Shown: piece by piece, positions 35,231-44,114 of the stretch
Position numbering within the stretch: the first letter of the stretch is position 1
How the letters are laid out: the number at the start of each line of letters is the position of its first letter
Source of the DNA: an uncultured Ruminococcus sp.
GTDB lineage: Bacteria; Bacillota; Clostridia; Oscillospirales; Ruminococcaceae
Reading direction: 5' to 3'
DNA length: 64,000 nt
Assembly (NCBI RefSeq): GCF_947301925.1
Contig: NZ_CAMYUE010000001.1
Coordinates: 675,463-739,462 of the forward strand
Made by a program: the position numbers and the translations under genes
Notes under the pieces: model-generated
What the model saw: the letters and a program-made list of their open reading frames with translations, nothing else
What the model was told of the DNA's origin: nothing
Databases searched by the model: none

Positions 35231-35261
35231 ATAAAATAACCTCCACGATTGTGGAGGTTAT
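35231..35261 (-). terminator. terminator after the vWA/TSP3 frame
   Basis: Eleven-base perfect stem ATAACCTCCAC (35236-35246) with GTGGAGGTTAT (35251-35261), four-base loop; the minus strand reads into TTTTATG. Confidence 0.8.
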
Positions 35262-35290
35262 CTTCATTAAAATTCAGTCTGATGGCTGTA

Positions 35291-36793
35291 TCAGTCTTCG
35301 TAAGCATTTATTTTATTGTATAAATCCAGGAAAGACTGTCCAAGGTTGATTGTATCGGATAACGGAACATTTAAAACATCTTCATTAAGAATGCCAAAAT
35401 CATCTTTGCTTCTGACAAGTTTTACATAATCGTTGCCATATACACAAGGTGTTGCCATAACATCATTATTTTCATTTAGCCACAGATATGCAAAAGCGCT
35501 TGTACCTTTATGATTTTTATCGACGCTTACAACCAAATCGTAAAAATAATCTGTATCCGGTTCTTTATTTGTAAGTTCTCTGTATAGCTGCTCACAATTC
35601 TTGTCAACTATCGGGTAATACCTTAAATCACCTTGCTCAGCAGACCAATGGTGCGGTATATCAGAAGCATATTTATCATATAATTGTCTTGCATCAGATG
35701 AACAAGCGTATATACATACTTTATAAGGTTCGCCAGATTCAGTCTTATAAAAAACAAATTTTATATCTATCCTTGTGTATGATCCTTTTATCATGTCATG
35801 TATATTGTTCATTATGAAAAGCCCACCCGAAGCTATGCTGTTGGTTTCTTCTAAATTCAGCCTGTCTTTAATAATAAAACTGCCTTGATCATCAACAAAA
35901 GTATATCCTTTATCACCTGGGACCGAGGGCTGTGTTTCATATAATTTGCTGCCAATAAAGTATTCTAATATGTGCCAATCACCATCTTTGAATGATACTG
36001 TCTTATATTCGGAATACTTAGGTTCCAAATAATATCCTTCTGAAAAAGCCGGTACATCTATTCTGTAATATTCACCCTCAAATTTTATTTGTCCATAAGG
36101 TGCATTTTCAACAGGCCTATCTGTATCGGGTTTAAGAGGATCTGTGCCCTTATCTATTTCGTCTTTGTCATTAATACCGTCATCGTCAGTATCAGCCTTT
36201 AATGCATTTGTTCCTAAAGCCTTCTCCTCTTTATCTGTCAGGCCGTCATAATCCGAGTCTTTCATATTAGGATCAGAATAGATTTTATGATAATACTTAT
36301 AGACCTTTCCGTTAATCGTTTCAGCTTCAGTCATGTGAATAACCGGATCAATCTCTTCATTATCATCTAATCCGTCATCATCAGTGTCCTTTTTATCAGG
36401 ATTTGTGCTGGTAGCTATCTGAGTGCCATTTGAGAAGTATATCCAGCCGTTTGTTTCCTCTGCATCTGTGAAACCATCACCGTCCGTATCAGGATATTCA
36501 TAAACATACATACTATTGGCGATATCTATAATGCTATTTACAGTATTTGCATCATATTGATAATATTCACCTCCGGTAGCTTCAGCAGCAGCCTTAAGAT
36601 CGGAATCTACTGATTCGCAGCAATCGATCACGTACAATTTGAATTTACATTTATTAGCTGCAGTCAAAAGGGCTGTGCGGGAAGATACCTGTCTATCGGT
36701 CATTACTATAATTGCAATATTAGGTAATTTATCATTTGCCAAATAATTGAGTGTCGTGAGGTATGTGGCCATGTTTACAGACTTTTCATTCAT
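35291..36793 (-). CDS. partial vWA domain plus thrombospondin type 3-like calcium repeats; probably the broken 3' part of the upstream gene
   Basis: 500 residues. Residues 20-90 (PNIAIIVMTDRQVSSRTALL ... KLYVIDCCESVDSDLKAAAE) look like the second half of a von Willebrand A domain; the DxSxS metal-site strand that should come first is absent. Residues about 98-235 hold acidic repeats (DTDGDGFTDAEE, DTDDDGLDDNEE, DSDYDGLTDKEE, DTDDDGINDKDE) of the TSP3 type, then about 250 unassigned residues. The ATG has no RBS and the frame continues upstream through 13 codons to the TGA that ends the LRR-dockerin gene. So it is either untranslated debris or made by stop-codon readthrough. No signal peptide. 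Confidence 0.55.
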   Translation of the reverse strand: MNEKSVNMATYLTTLNYLANDKLPNIAIIVMTDRQVSSRTALLTAANKCKFKLYVIDCCESVDSDLKAAAEATGGEYYQYDANTVNSIIDIANSMYVYEYPDTDGDGFTDAEETNGWIYFSNGTQIATSTNPDKKDTDDDGLDDNEEIDPVIHMTEAETINGKVYKYYHKIYSDPNMKDSDYDGLTDKEEKALGTNALKADTDDDGINDKDEIDKGTDPLKPDTDRPVENAPYGQIKFEGEYYRIDVPAFSEGYYLEPKYSEYKTVSFKDGDWHILEYFIGSKLYETQPSVPGDKGYTFVDDQGSFIIKDRLNLEETNSIASGGLFIMNNIHDMIKGSYTRIDIKFVFYKTESGEPYKVCIYACSSDARQLYDKYASDIPHHWSAEQGDLRYYPIVDKNCEQLYRELTNKEPDTDYFYDLVVSVDKNHKGTSAFAYLWLNENNDVMATPCVYGNDYVKLVRSKDDFGILNEDVLNVPLSDTINLGQSFLDLYNKINAYED

Positions 36794-36832
36794 ATCAAAG
36801 CCATGTGCGGTGAATTCACCATTATAAACAAA

Positions 36833-39010
36833 TCACGGGTCTGAAATCTCTTTTACGTATAAACCGTGAGAATTATAACCTGCACTCATTATTCCCTTGC
36901 AGTTGTTTTCTCCGATCCCCTTATATAAGCTCTTTATTATGCTTGTTCTTAGCGGACAAGTATAATAAGCAAAATCATTCGGGTCATCATTTTCATGGTC
37001 TATTCCAAGAGCACATGGATCATGGAAGCCAATATGTTTTTTTACAGGGTCAATAGCAGAATACTTTGTCTCACAAAAACCGTAAACACAGTTTAAATGT
37101 TTCTGATTGTAAATCGGTTTCAATTTCTGTTCAATATCTTTCCATGTATCAAACCAGGCCTTTCCGTCTACCATTAAGTATTTGCTGAAATGAGACGTAT
37201 TAAAAGTGACCGTTGAATCAGTTTCATCGGGTACTGTTTCAAGCTCTACAAAATTATCATTTTCTTCATCATACCATAAGCACATCAAGTCATTGAAATC
37301 GGTATCTCCAAGTCTGCTCTTATCGACCTTATATGTTATTGCCGCATTATCAAACTTTGACGAAGTCTCGATCGAGAATGGCTCGCCTACAAGTCCGACA
37401 ACCTCTGAGCATATCTGATCCTTGCCCATAATGCTTTCAACCTTCATGGTCTCCTGAACATCGCCTGTACAATCAAGAGCTACCTGAACCTCTGTTATGG
37501 GACTATCAGGATTCTCACTCTTATGTATGAATTTCTGCGGAGTTTTAACAGTATCATCGCTGCCTAAAGAATCGGAAAGCGATCTCTTTACAGGATCGAG
37601 TGTATCGATCTTGTGCAGCATATACTCCTGTATGAGGAGAGCATCGTTAGCGGTAAGACCCTTAACAGACAGGTCAACGTCGCCGTTGAGTTTTCCCTGC
37701 TCCGTAAGGTGTCTGGGTTCTGTTCCGGAAATTCCGTACTTATTTGGATTTGCAAGGCTCTGCATGACAAGTATCGCATCAGCCAGCTCCACCTTGCCGT
37801 CGCAGTTAGCGTCGCCCCATTCATTCTCTGTCGGTTCGTGAGTTGTAACCTGAGGAGTGGTTGTTGTTACGTCAGTAATGTTTGATGATGTAGTAGAAGT
37901 TGTTGTGGTATCAATCGGCTCTGATGCTGTTGTGGTAGTAGTTGTTGTTGTTAAAGTTGTTGTGGTTTCAGAAGTAACATAATCACCTAATGACTCGAAT
38001 TGATAGTTATATTCTCGTGCATATGCTTCCGCAGTTGAGCCGTTATATCCGATGATCGTACCATTAAATCCGCCACCATTATATATTGTAGTTTGATCGC
38101 CATTTATTGTACAGTCAGGATTCATTATTGTTACTGAATTAAGATTTCTACAGAATTGAAACGCCTTATGATCTATGTTTGTAATAGACGCTGGTATAAT
38201 TACGGTATTAATGCCATCACAATCCATAAACGCACTACCGGCAATACTTTTAACAGTATCAGGAATAATAACATCTCCTGAACAACTCGTACCATCTATC
38301 AATATTCCGTTTACAATAACCAGCGGATTTTCTTTCTTTTTATTCTCAAGCCATACTGTGCCTTTGAATGCTTCTGTTCCTATATTTACAACAGAATCAG
38401 GAATCTTTATTGTCTCTAAACATGTGCATTGTTCAAACGCATCCATACATATACTTGTAACTGAATCAGGTATATCAATAGATTCAAGACTATAGCAACG
38501 GCCAAATAATCTTATGTTAATACTGGTAATAGAAGAAGGTAATTTTACAGATTTCAGACCTATACACCCCTGAAACACGTCTGTTCCCATACTTGTGACA
38601 GAATCAGGTATTGTTATAGATTCAAGTTTCCTACAAAGATTAAAAGCATTTGTGTCTATATTTGTAACAGAATCAGGTATTGATACAGATTCAAGATTAT
38701 CGCAATAATGAAAAACTGATCTGCCTATACTTGTAATTCCATCTTCAATTATGACCTTTTTTACAGCCTCATTGTCATAGAAAGCATTTTCTTTAATTGC
38801 TCCAGTACCGCTTATAATAAGTAAACCTTCGCTGTCAATACTCCATGTAGCATTTTTACCACAAGTTCCAGATGATACAATAATACGTGCAACATCCACA
38901 AGCTGATTGTTTGTATCAGAAGCTGCATTTACTGTAACGCCTAAAGGCATAGCTGCACCTGTTGTTAATGTCAGCGCTAAAACTGCTGCTAAGATCTTAT
39001 TTGTTTTCAT
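36833..39010 (-). CDS. BspA-like LRR protein with Thr-rich linker and dockerin
   Basis: Start at ATG 39010 (MKTNKILAAVLALTLTTGAA) with GGAGG seven bases upstream; 725 residues. Signal peptide about 1-28. LRR_5 repeats about 55-330 (for example SIPDSVTNIDTNAFNLC, TIPDSVTSMGTDVFQGC). A Thr-rich linker (about 345-390), a dockerin about 395-475 (GDANCDGKVELADAILVMQ and NGDVDLSVKGLTANDALLIQ). Then an Ig-like region (TEVQVALDCTGDVQETMK ... HFSKYLMVDGKAWFDTWKDI) that in related proteins leads into a vWA domain. Here about 100 unfamiliar residues rich in Cys/His follow and the frame ends in TGA 36835-36833. See the frame downstream. Confidence 0.85.
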   Translation of the reverse strand: MKTNKILAAVLALTLTTGAAMPLGVTVNAASDTNNQLVDVARIIVSSGTCGKNATWSIDSEGLLIISGTGAIKENAFYDNEAVKKVIIEDGITSIGRSVFHYCDNLESVSIPDSVTNIDTNAFNLCRKLESITIPDSVTSMGTDVFQGCIGLKSVKLPSSITSINIRLFGRCYSLESIDIPDSVTSICMDAFEQCTCLETIKIPDSVVNIGTEAFKGTVWLENKKKENPLVIVNGILIDGTSCSGDVIIPDTVKSIAGSAFMDCDGINTVIIPASITNIDHKAFQFCRNLNSVTIMNPDCTINGDQTTIYNGGGFNGTIIGYNGSTAEAYAREYNYQFESLGDYVTSETTTTLTTTTTTTTASEPIDTTTTSTTSSNITDVTTTTPQVTTHEPTENEWGDANCDGKVELADAILVMQSLANPNKYGISGTEPRHLTEQGKLNGDVDLSVKGLTANDALLIQEYMLHKIDTLDPVKRSLSDSLGSDDTVKTPQKFIHKSENPDSPITEVQVALDCTGDVQETMKVESIMGKDQICSEVVGLVGEPFSIETSSKFDNAAITYKVDKSRLGDTDFNDLMCLWYDEENDNFVELETVPDETDSTVTFNTSHFSKYLMVDGKAWFDTWKDIEQKLKPIYNQKHLNCVYGFCETKYSAIDPVKKHIGFHDPCALGIDHENDDPNDFAYYTCPLRTSIIKSLYKGIGENNCKGIMSAGYNSHGLYVKEISDP

Positions 39011-39195
39011 AAAAAAACCTCCATTTTTAATATACATATAATTATTCTTAGTTTAAACATACGAATAATAGGTAATGATATTTGAAACGTATGCTGATTC
39101 AACTATCCATTGCCGTTTTCCGCAAGAAACTGCCGGCTGTCCGGACAGCTTCACATTCAGGTTGTCTCATCCTTTTCATTTTTTGACGCGCATCA

Positions 39196-39367
39196 TTTTG
39201 AAAGCTTTAACCTTCTTACACTACTTAGACAACTCAAAATCTGATTTGTCTCACCTTTTTTCAAATTTTTTTGCTGCCTGTGGTTTTGTTTTGAAAGCTT
39301 TAACTTTCTTACACTACTTAGACAGCATTAAATACGATTTGTCTCACTTCTTTTTCAATTTTTTTTA
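39196..39367 (+). repeat. two direct repeats of about 75 bp, period 93 bp
   Basis: Copy 1 at about 39196-39272 and copy 2 at about 39289-39367 share TTTTGAAAGCTTTAAC, TTCTTACACTACTTAGACA and GATTTGTCTCAC with a few substitutions between. They end just before the sigma-gene promoter. Confidence 0.8.
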
Positions 39368-39368
39368 T

Positions 39369-39397
39369 TTGACAGAATCATCTGTATATTATATAAT
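39369..39397 (+). promoter_or_regulatory. promoter of the ECF sigma factor gene
   Basis: Consensus TTGACA (39369-39374), 17 bases, TATAAT (39392-39397). The inverted GAGACAAATC box starts six bases after the -10. Confidence 0.7.
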
Positions 39398-39456
39398 TAG
39401 ATTGAGACAAATCACGTTTTTTATTGTCTAATAATTAAAGGAGAAATGATATTGCA

Positions 39457-40041
39457 TTGAAAGAAGTATTTATGGATAACGGTGCAGTTTTCTATCGCCG
39501 TTTTCTCGAAAGCGACAATACTGCCGTTAAAAAAGATGCCATTTCGGAAATAATCAAGATTTACAAAGACGGTCTTATTCTGTATATTAATAGCATTGTA
39601 GATAATTACGCTGATGCTGAGGACATTGCAATCAACGTTTTTGCAAAACTATATTGTTTCGCACCTAAGTTTGCGGAAAAAAGCAGTTTCAAAACATGGA
39701 TCTATGCAATGGGAAAGAATGAAGCTCTCAATACTATTAATAAAAAAGCAAGGCATCAGGAAATTCCCTTGGACAATCAACCTCCGATTTACGACAACGG
39801 AGAAGTTGAACATGAATATATCAAAAAGGAAGATAAATTACGCCTATACAAAGCAATGAAGAAGCTTAAAGATGAATACAGACAGGTATTGGAACTTGTA
39901 TACATTGAAGGATTAAGCAACTCCGAAGCGGCTGAAGTAATGGAAAAAACAGAAAGGCAGATAAGAAATCTTTTATATCGCGGAAAGAAAGCCTTGCAAA
40001 AAGAACTGAAAAAGGAGGGATTTGACTATGAAGAGCTATGA
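39457..40041 (+). CDS. ECF-type RNA polymerase sigma factor
   Basis: 194 residues from TTG 39457; an internal ATG at 39472 (MDNGAVFYRRF) could be used, and AAAGGAG at 39437-39443 is a little far (13 bases) for the TTG. Region 2 spans about 25-90 (IIKIYKDGLILYINSIVDN, DAEDIAINVFAKLY, SSFKTWIYAMGKNEALNTI) and region 4 about 135-190 (MKKLKDEYRQVLELVYIEGL, EAAEVMEKTERQIRNLLYRG). No region 1 or 3, as expected for ECF factors. Overlaps the next gene by 14 bases, a normal sigma/anti-sigma arrangement. Confidence 0.92.
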   Translation: MKEVFMDNGAVFYRRFLESDNTAVKKDAISEIIKIYKDGLILYINSIVDNYADAEDIAINVFAKLYCFAPKFAEKSSFKTWIYAMGKNEALNTINKKARHQEIPLDNQPPIYDNGEVEHEYIKKEDKLRLYKAMKKLKDEYRQVLELVYIEGLSNSEAAEVMEKTERQIRNLLYRGKKALQKELKKEGFDYEEL

Positions 40042-40861
40042 CGATAAGACATCGGAATTTATCGAAAGAGTGTTTGAAAGAAGTGATGAGATACTCAGAC
40101 AGAGCCGGATACAGGCTAATGAAAATGCTTCTGAGCAAGCCGATGAGAAACCTATGCCGTGTGAAAGAAAGACTTCTAAGATACATCGTTTTTCATATGC
40201 CATTCCCGGACTTTGCGCCGCTGTTGTAATAGGACTTTGTATCAGGAACATCAGCAAATTATCAATAGGCCATGATAAAGATCACAATGATATTTATCAG
40301 AATTCAACATCAGATACAACCACTGAAAATATAATTACGACCACAGGCACAACTATTGTGACTGAAACAGGCAGCATCACCTCAACATCCTCGACTACGA
40401 CTACGACTGCAACTGTAACTACTGCTTCAGAACCTGCCACAACTACGGATATTGAAGAGACTTCCGATGAAAGTGATAAGCCTGAAGATCCCATTGAAAA
40501 CACGGAAGGACCTGAAGATATCCCTGTAATCCCCGAAGAGCCCACAGTTCCCGCTACTAAGGCCGTTGTACAGCCAACTCTGTGCGGAGATGTCAACGGT
40601 GACAAGTTAATTGATATCGAAGATGCTGTCCTTATCATTAACTATGTTAATAATAAGGATTCAATAACATGGGCTGAATGCTACAAGAAAAACAAAGCTT
40701 CTAATTCAAAGCTTACTGCCGAACAGGCACTTGCAAATGCTGATGCTTTCAAAGCGTCTGATAAAAGAGAAATAACCCGTGAAGACGCCGAGGCCATCTT
40801 AGGTTACATTAACGGCCAGTATCCAAATCTGCCAATAGATGAATTGATAGAGGATGATTGA
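40028..40861 (+). CDS. single-span membrane protein with short cytoplasmic N-terminus and extracellular dockerin; putative anti-sigma factor
   Basis: Start ATG 40028 after GGAGGG; 277 residues. Residues 1-53 are charged and helical (SEFIERVFERSDEILRQSRI), followed by KTSKIHR and a membrane span FSYAIPGLCAAVVIGLCI (about 55-72); no cleavable signal, so N-in/C-out. Residues about 90-180 are a Thr/Ser- then Glu/Pro-rich stalk. Residues about 187-270 form a dockerin: loop 1 DVNGDKLIDIEDAVLIIN, loop 2 ADAFKASDKREITREDAEAI. By position and topology it is the anti-sigma partner of the overlapping ECF factor, like RsgI proteins of clostridia, but with a dockerin where RsgI has a sugar-binding module. 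No known anti-sigma motif (such as a zinc finger) is visible, so that role is inferred. Confidence 0.8.
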   Translation: MKSYDDKTSEFIERVFERSDEILRQSRIQANENASEQADEKPMPCERKTSKIHRFSYAIPGLCAAVVIGLCIRNISKLSIGHDKDHNDIYQNSTSDTTTENIITTTGTTIVTETGSITSTSSTTTTTATVTTASEPATTTDIEETSDESDKPEDPIENTEGPEDIPVIPEEPTVPATKAVVQPTLCGDVNGDKLIDIEDAVLIINYVNNKDSITWAECYKKNKASNSKLTAEQALANADAFKASDKREITREDAEAILGYINGQYPNLPIDELIEDD

Positions 40862-40880
40862 TCAGCAGATCGATATTTCA

Positions 40881-40916
40881 AAAAAACAGCAGCTTTTTTC
40901 CGAAGCTGCTGTTTTC
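40881..40916 (+). terminator. terminator of the sigma/anti-sigma operon
   Basis: AAACAGCAGCTT pairs with AAGCTGCTGTTT, A-run before and T-rich after. Confidence 0.85.
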
Positions 40917-41306
40917 ATTTTCTGACGTAGAATCACGCCGTTCCAATCACTTGTTTGTACTAAAATCACTCAAAGCAAAATCGTAGAATACAGCGGAATA
41001 CAGCCATTTTCGGGTTTTACTAATAATCGCTGGAAGCCCTCGGACTTTTTTAATCTCCCCTGCCCCAGAAGCAAGGCTCACAAACAGCTTGAAACAGGCA
41101 TTTGCGGACTTGTTTTTCAGACATAAAACTATCAACTGCTTTTTATCATTATCAGCTCTGCGCTTTTTTTCTTCATGCTTGTCCTCATCATCGTTAAAGT
41201 ATATACGAAAAGCAGACCCATAGCCTGTGACAGCAGACTCTTTTTTTCTTCCCCTTGCAATTCCACATTTACCATGCTATAATAAAGGCAAAAAGGAGGG
41301 CTGCGC
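40917..41306. other. 390-bp intergenic region, no convincing gene
   Basis: A 62-codon minus-strand frame at 40947-41135 has no good RBS and no recognisable motif; I treat it as chance or debris. The promoter at 41255-41283 serves the next gene. Confidence 0.5.
41255..41283 (+). promoter_or_regulatory. promoter of the SGNH-DUF4832-dockerin gene
   Basis: TTGCAA (41255-41260), 17 bases, TATAAT (41278-41283); AAAGGAGG follows, then the ATG at 41307. Confidence 0.65.
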
Positions 41307-43994
41307 ATGAAAAAGATTTTTGCAGGCATTGTTGCTGCTGCTATGGCAATAATGCCATTACAGTCATTGCCGATTCAGATATCCGCAGAGGCAGATACGC
41401 TCGTCATGAAGTGGTTTGACTTCGGTAACCTTGGTACGGCTAACGGCTATATCGGTGTCTCCGCAGCGGACGGCTATGATTCCGCCAAAGGCTACGGCTT
41501 TGCGAATACGGATGCGGTAGAGAATGTACCGGCAAGCGGAACAGGCGCATTATCAGATGCGGTCCGCTTCAAATCTGATGTACCGAATCATATCTTCAAT
41601 GTGGATCTGCCCAAAGGAGTTTATAGAATTACGGTAACAACCGGTGATGACCGTTCAACAACTATCACCGCAGAGGGCGTGCCGCAGCTTTACTTTCTGA
41701 CAGGAAACAATGCGTCTGATTCCTTTACCATCCCGGTAACGGACGGTCAGCTCAATATCTATGCCGGTTCCGGCGTGGGTACGGAGTTTTCACTCAGTGC
41801 GCTGGAGATCGAGCAGACCTCAACAGATACGGAAACAAAGCCGACGATCTGGATCGGCGGCGATTCGACCGCTGCAAACCGATACAATGTTACAGATGAC
41901 GCCGTGCATGGCTGGGGACAATACCTGAACAAATATATTGACACAGAAAAATATGATGTCAGAAATATCTCCGTCAGCGGTATCACATCAGCCGATCTGC
42001 TGGGATATTCATTCACCACAGCTGAGCATTACGGTAAAAGCAACGATATACTGCTGCTTGCTGTAGGTATAAATGATTATACAAAACAGAATACAATAAA
42101 TCCCGACCCGACAGATTATAAGACTGATCTGACGGAAATGATCCGCCGTGCAAAGGCAAAAGGAATGACGGTATATCTGGTCAAGCAGCACGGTGAAAGC
42201 AGCGATCCGTTCAAATATCCCCTCCCTGCCTACAGGTGGTTCGGTAAAGTGATCGATGAAATTGCCGAAACCGAACAGACCGGCGTGATCGACCTGTTCC
42301 GCCCGTGGCTGGAACTCTGCCTTGAGAATAATTATTATGAGCAGAAAGAGTATTATTCTTCAGACGGTCTGCATCTGAATGCAACGGGCGCTGACAGAAT
42401 GGCTGAAATGGTTAGTGAACAGCTTTTCCCCCATGAAGAACCGTCTGAACCAGAAAAGCAATACAGTTTCGGTATACCCACAGCAGTTTATGAAACGGAA
42501 GAATACGGAAAAGCTGTTCCCAATCCCCACAAGGGCTTTGTCATGACAGCGTATTCGCCGTATATGCTCAGCGACGATTTTGAGTATGGCATCGGCGGTT
42601 CTGCGGATAATCATGCGTGGGACGTGGTCACCATCGTCAGCGGTTCGCCGCACTGGAATGACCTGAATCCGTCAAAGGGCGTATATCAGTGGGACGAAAT
42701 CGACGAGATGCTTGATGCCTGCGAGCAGCACGGCATGACCTATGAGATACGCATTATGCCCTATTCGTCGTATCTGGCTGAGGACTATGTTCCGCAGTGG
42801 GTCTATGATGCAGGCGCAAAGAAAAACACAGCCGAATCCCGAGACAATCCAGGCGAAGAAGTTGTATTTCCCAAATGGGACGATCCCATCTATTTGCAGG
42901 CGCACAAGGATTTTGTCAAAGCGTTGGCAGAAAAATACGACGGTGACCCAAGAGTGGAACTGATAGATGTCAGACCCTTCGGCGATTACGGTGAATGGCA
43001 TAATTCGTTTGCGGTCGGTGATGAGAAATATATGCCCTCTTTAGAAATCCAGAAGGATATGCTGGACTGCTATGCAGAAGCGTTTGACAAAACGCTTCTG
43101 GTGCTGCCTTCCAATGCACGGGGGGAGATCTATCAGTATGCACTTTCGATCGGGATCACAAAGCGTGATGACGGTTTGATTTCCATGCCCAATGTCGAAT
43201 GGAGCCTGCTGCCGACCTACAAAGCAAATATGCCTGTAGTCGGCGAAAACTACTGGCCATATGCATGGATGCGTGACACTGTCAGGGAAAATGATTATTC
43301 CCTTGTGAACTGGACACCCCAGCGGTTCCGCGAGACGATCGAGATTCCGCATATGTCAATCTTTGCGCTCGATCAGGACAGCAATTGCAGCTATTCATTC
43401 TATCAGGAGCAAAAAGATGTAATAGATGAAATGTGCAACAAAATGGGCTACAACTTTACGCTGACATCTGCCGTGCGGTACGGAAACAAACTCGTTGTGC
43501 GAATCAAAAACACAGGTCTCGCACCGTCATTCTTCAATATTGATCTCTGTGCGGAGATCACGGACACAAACGGAAACAAGCTGAAATCCTTCGGCAAGGC
43601 TGTAAGAATCGAAAAAGGGACATTCCGTGACGGTGCAGAAAAGTCGTTCCTGTTTGAATATGACGGCACGCTGGATGAGAACGCCGTCATATGCCTTGCC
43701 ATGTACGACAGCGACAATCCGCTTGCTGCCGGTAAAGACCCGACAATACGGTTTGATAACAAGAATACTCTGACAACTAACAGACTGATGCTTGTTCCTA
43801 CGGAAGTGCTCAGCGGTGATGTCAACGCAGACGGTGAATTCAATGTCTCCGACGTGGTGCTTTTACAGAAGTGGCTGCTCGCTGTCCCTGATACAGCTCT
43901 GGCTAATTGGAAAGCCGCAGATTTCTGCGATGACAATGTCCTGAATGTATTTGATCTCTGTCTCATGAAACGAAAACTTATATACAGAACATGA
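41307..43994 (+). CDS. SGNH (CE12-like) esterase fused to a DUF4874/DUF4832-type barrel and dockerin
   Basis: 895 residues, signal peptide about 1-27. Residues about 32-170 form the beta-sandwich that precedes CE12 enzymes (FDFGNLGTANGYIGVSAADG). SGNH domain about 180-370: WIGGDSTAANRY (Ser), VSGITSADL, AVGINDYT (Asn) and SSDGLHLNATGADRM (Asp, His), as in rhamnogalacturonan acetylesterases. Residues about 400-720 begin with VPNPHKGFVMTAYSP, matching the NPxxGF start of DUF4874/GH-like TIM barrels, and continue to a DUF4832-like beta domain (LTSAVRYGNKLVVRIKNTGL). A C-terminal dockerin (about 833-893) has GDVNADGEFNVSD and DFCDDNVLNVFD. Probably deacetylates pectin or side chains; the barrel's substrate is unknown. 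Confidence 0.82.
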   Translation: MKKIFAGIVAAAMAIMPLQSLPIQISAEADTLVMKWFDFGNLGTANGYIGVSAADGYDSAKGYGFANTDAVENVPASGTGALSDAVRFKSDVPNHIFNVDLPKGVYRITVTTGDDRSTTITAEGVPQLYFLTGNNASDSFTIPVTDGQLNIYAGSGVGTEFSLSALEIEQTSTDTETKPTIWIGGDSTAANRYNVTDDAVHGWGQYLNKYIDTEKYDVRNISVSGITSADLLGYSFTTAEHYGKSNDILLLAVGINDYTKQNTINPDPTDYKTDLTEMIRRAKAKGMTVYLVKQHGESSDPFKYPLPAYRWFGKVIDEIAETEQTGVIDLFRPWLELCLENNYYEQKEYYSSDGLHLNATGADRMAEMVSEQLFPHEEPSEPEKQYSFGIPTAVYETEEYGKAVPNPHKGFVMTAYSPYMLSDDFEYGIGGSADNHAWDVVTIVSGSPHWNDLNPSKGVYQWDEIDEMLDACEQHGMTYEIRIMPYSSYLAEDYVPQWVYDAGAKKNTAESRDNPGEEVVFPKWDDPIYLQAHKDFVKALAEKYDGDPRVELIDVRPFGDYGEWHNSFAVGDEKYMPSLEIQKDMLDCYAEAFDKTLLVLPSNARGEIYQYALSIGITKRDDGLISMPNVEWSLLPTYKANMPVVGENYWPYAWMRDTVRENDYSLVNWTPQRFRETIEIPHMSIFALDQDSNCSYSFYQEQKDVIDEMCNKMGYNFTLTSAVRYGNKLVVRIKNTGLAPSFFNIDLCAEITDTNGNKLKSFGKAVRIEKGTFRDGAEKSFLFEYDGTLDENAVICLAMYDSDNPLAAGKDPTIRFDNKNTLTTNRLMLVPTEVLSGDVNADGEFNVSDVVLLQKWLLAVPDTALANWKAADFCDDNVLNVFDLCLMKRKLIYRT

Positions 43995-44114
43995 CATATT
44001 TATTTACCGTGCGGAGCTTTCTGCACTGTGGAGATCATTTTACAAGGCTTTATGCTGAAAGAGCAGCAGCCCCCAAAACATCCAATAGAAATACAGTAAA
44101 CGAGGTAAATTACA

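Larger units (their letters stand above)
39038..39456. other. divergent intergenic region with repeats upstream of the sigma-factor gene
   Basis: No gene seen (the short open frames here run through direct repeats). Contains the two repeats and the promoter listed separately. GATTTGTCTCA occurs at 39243-39253 and 39336-39346, a related GGTTGTCTCA near 39159, and the inverse TGAGACAAATC at 39403-39413 directly after the -10 box. Confidence 0.6.

Noticed and set aside
39075..39431. 118-codon frame with an internal peptide repeat upstream of the sigma gene
   Set aside because: The repeat is explained by the DNA direct repeats; the frame has no RBS, runs over the sigma promoter and has an AT-biased composition.
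40947..41135. 62-codon minus-strand frame
   Set aside because: No good RBS, no known motif and no neighbours in an operon; could be debris but cannot be supported as a gene.
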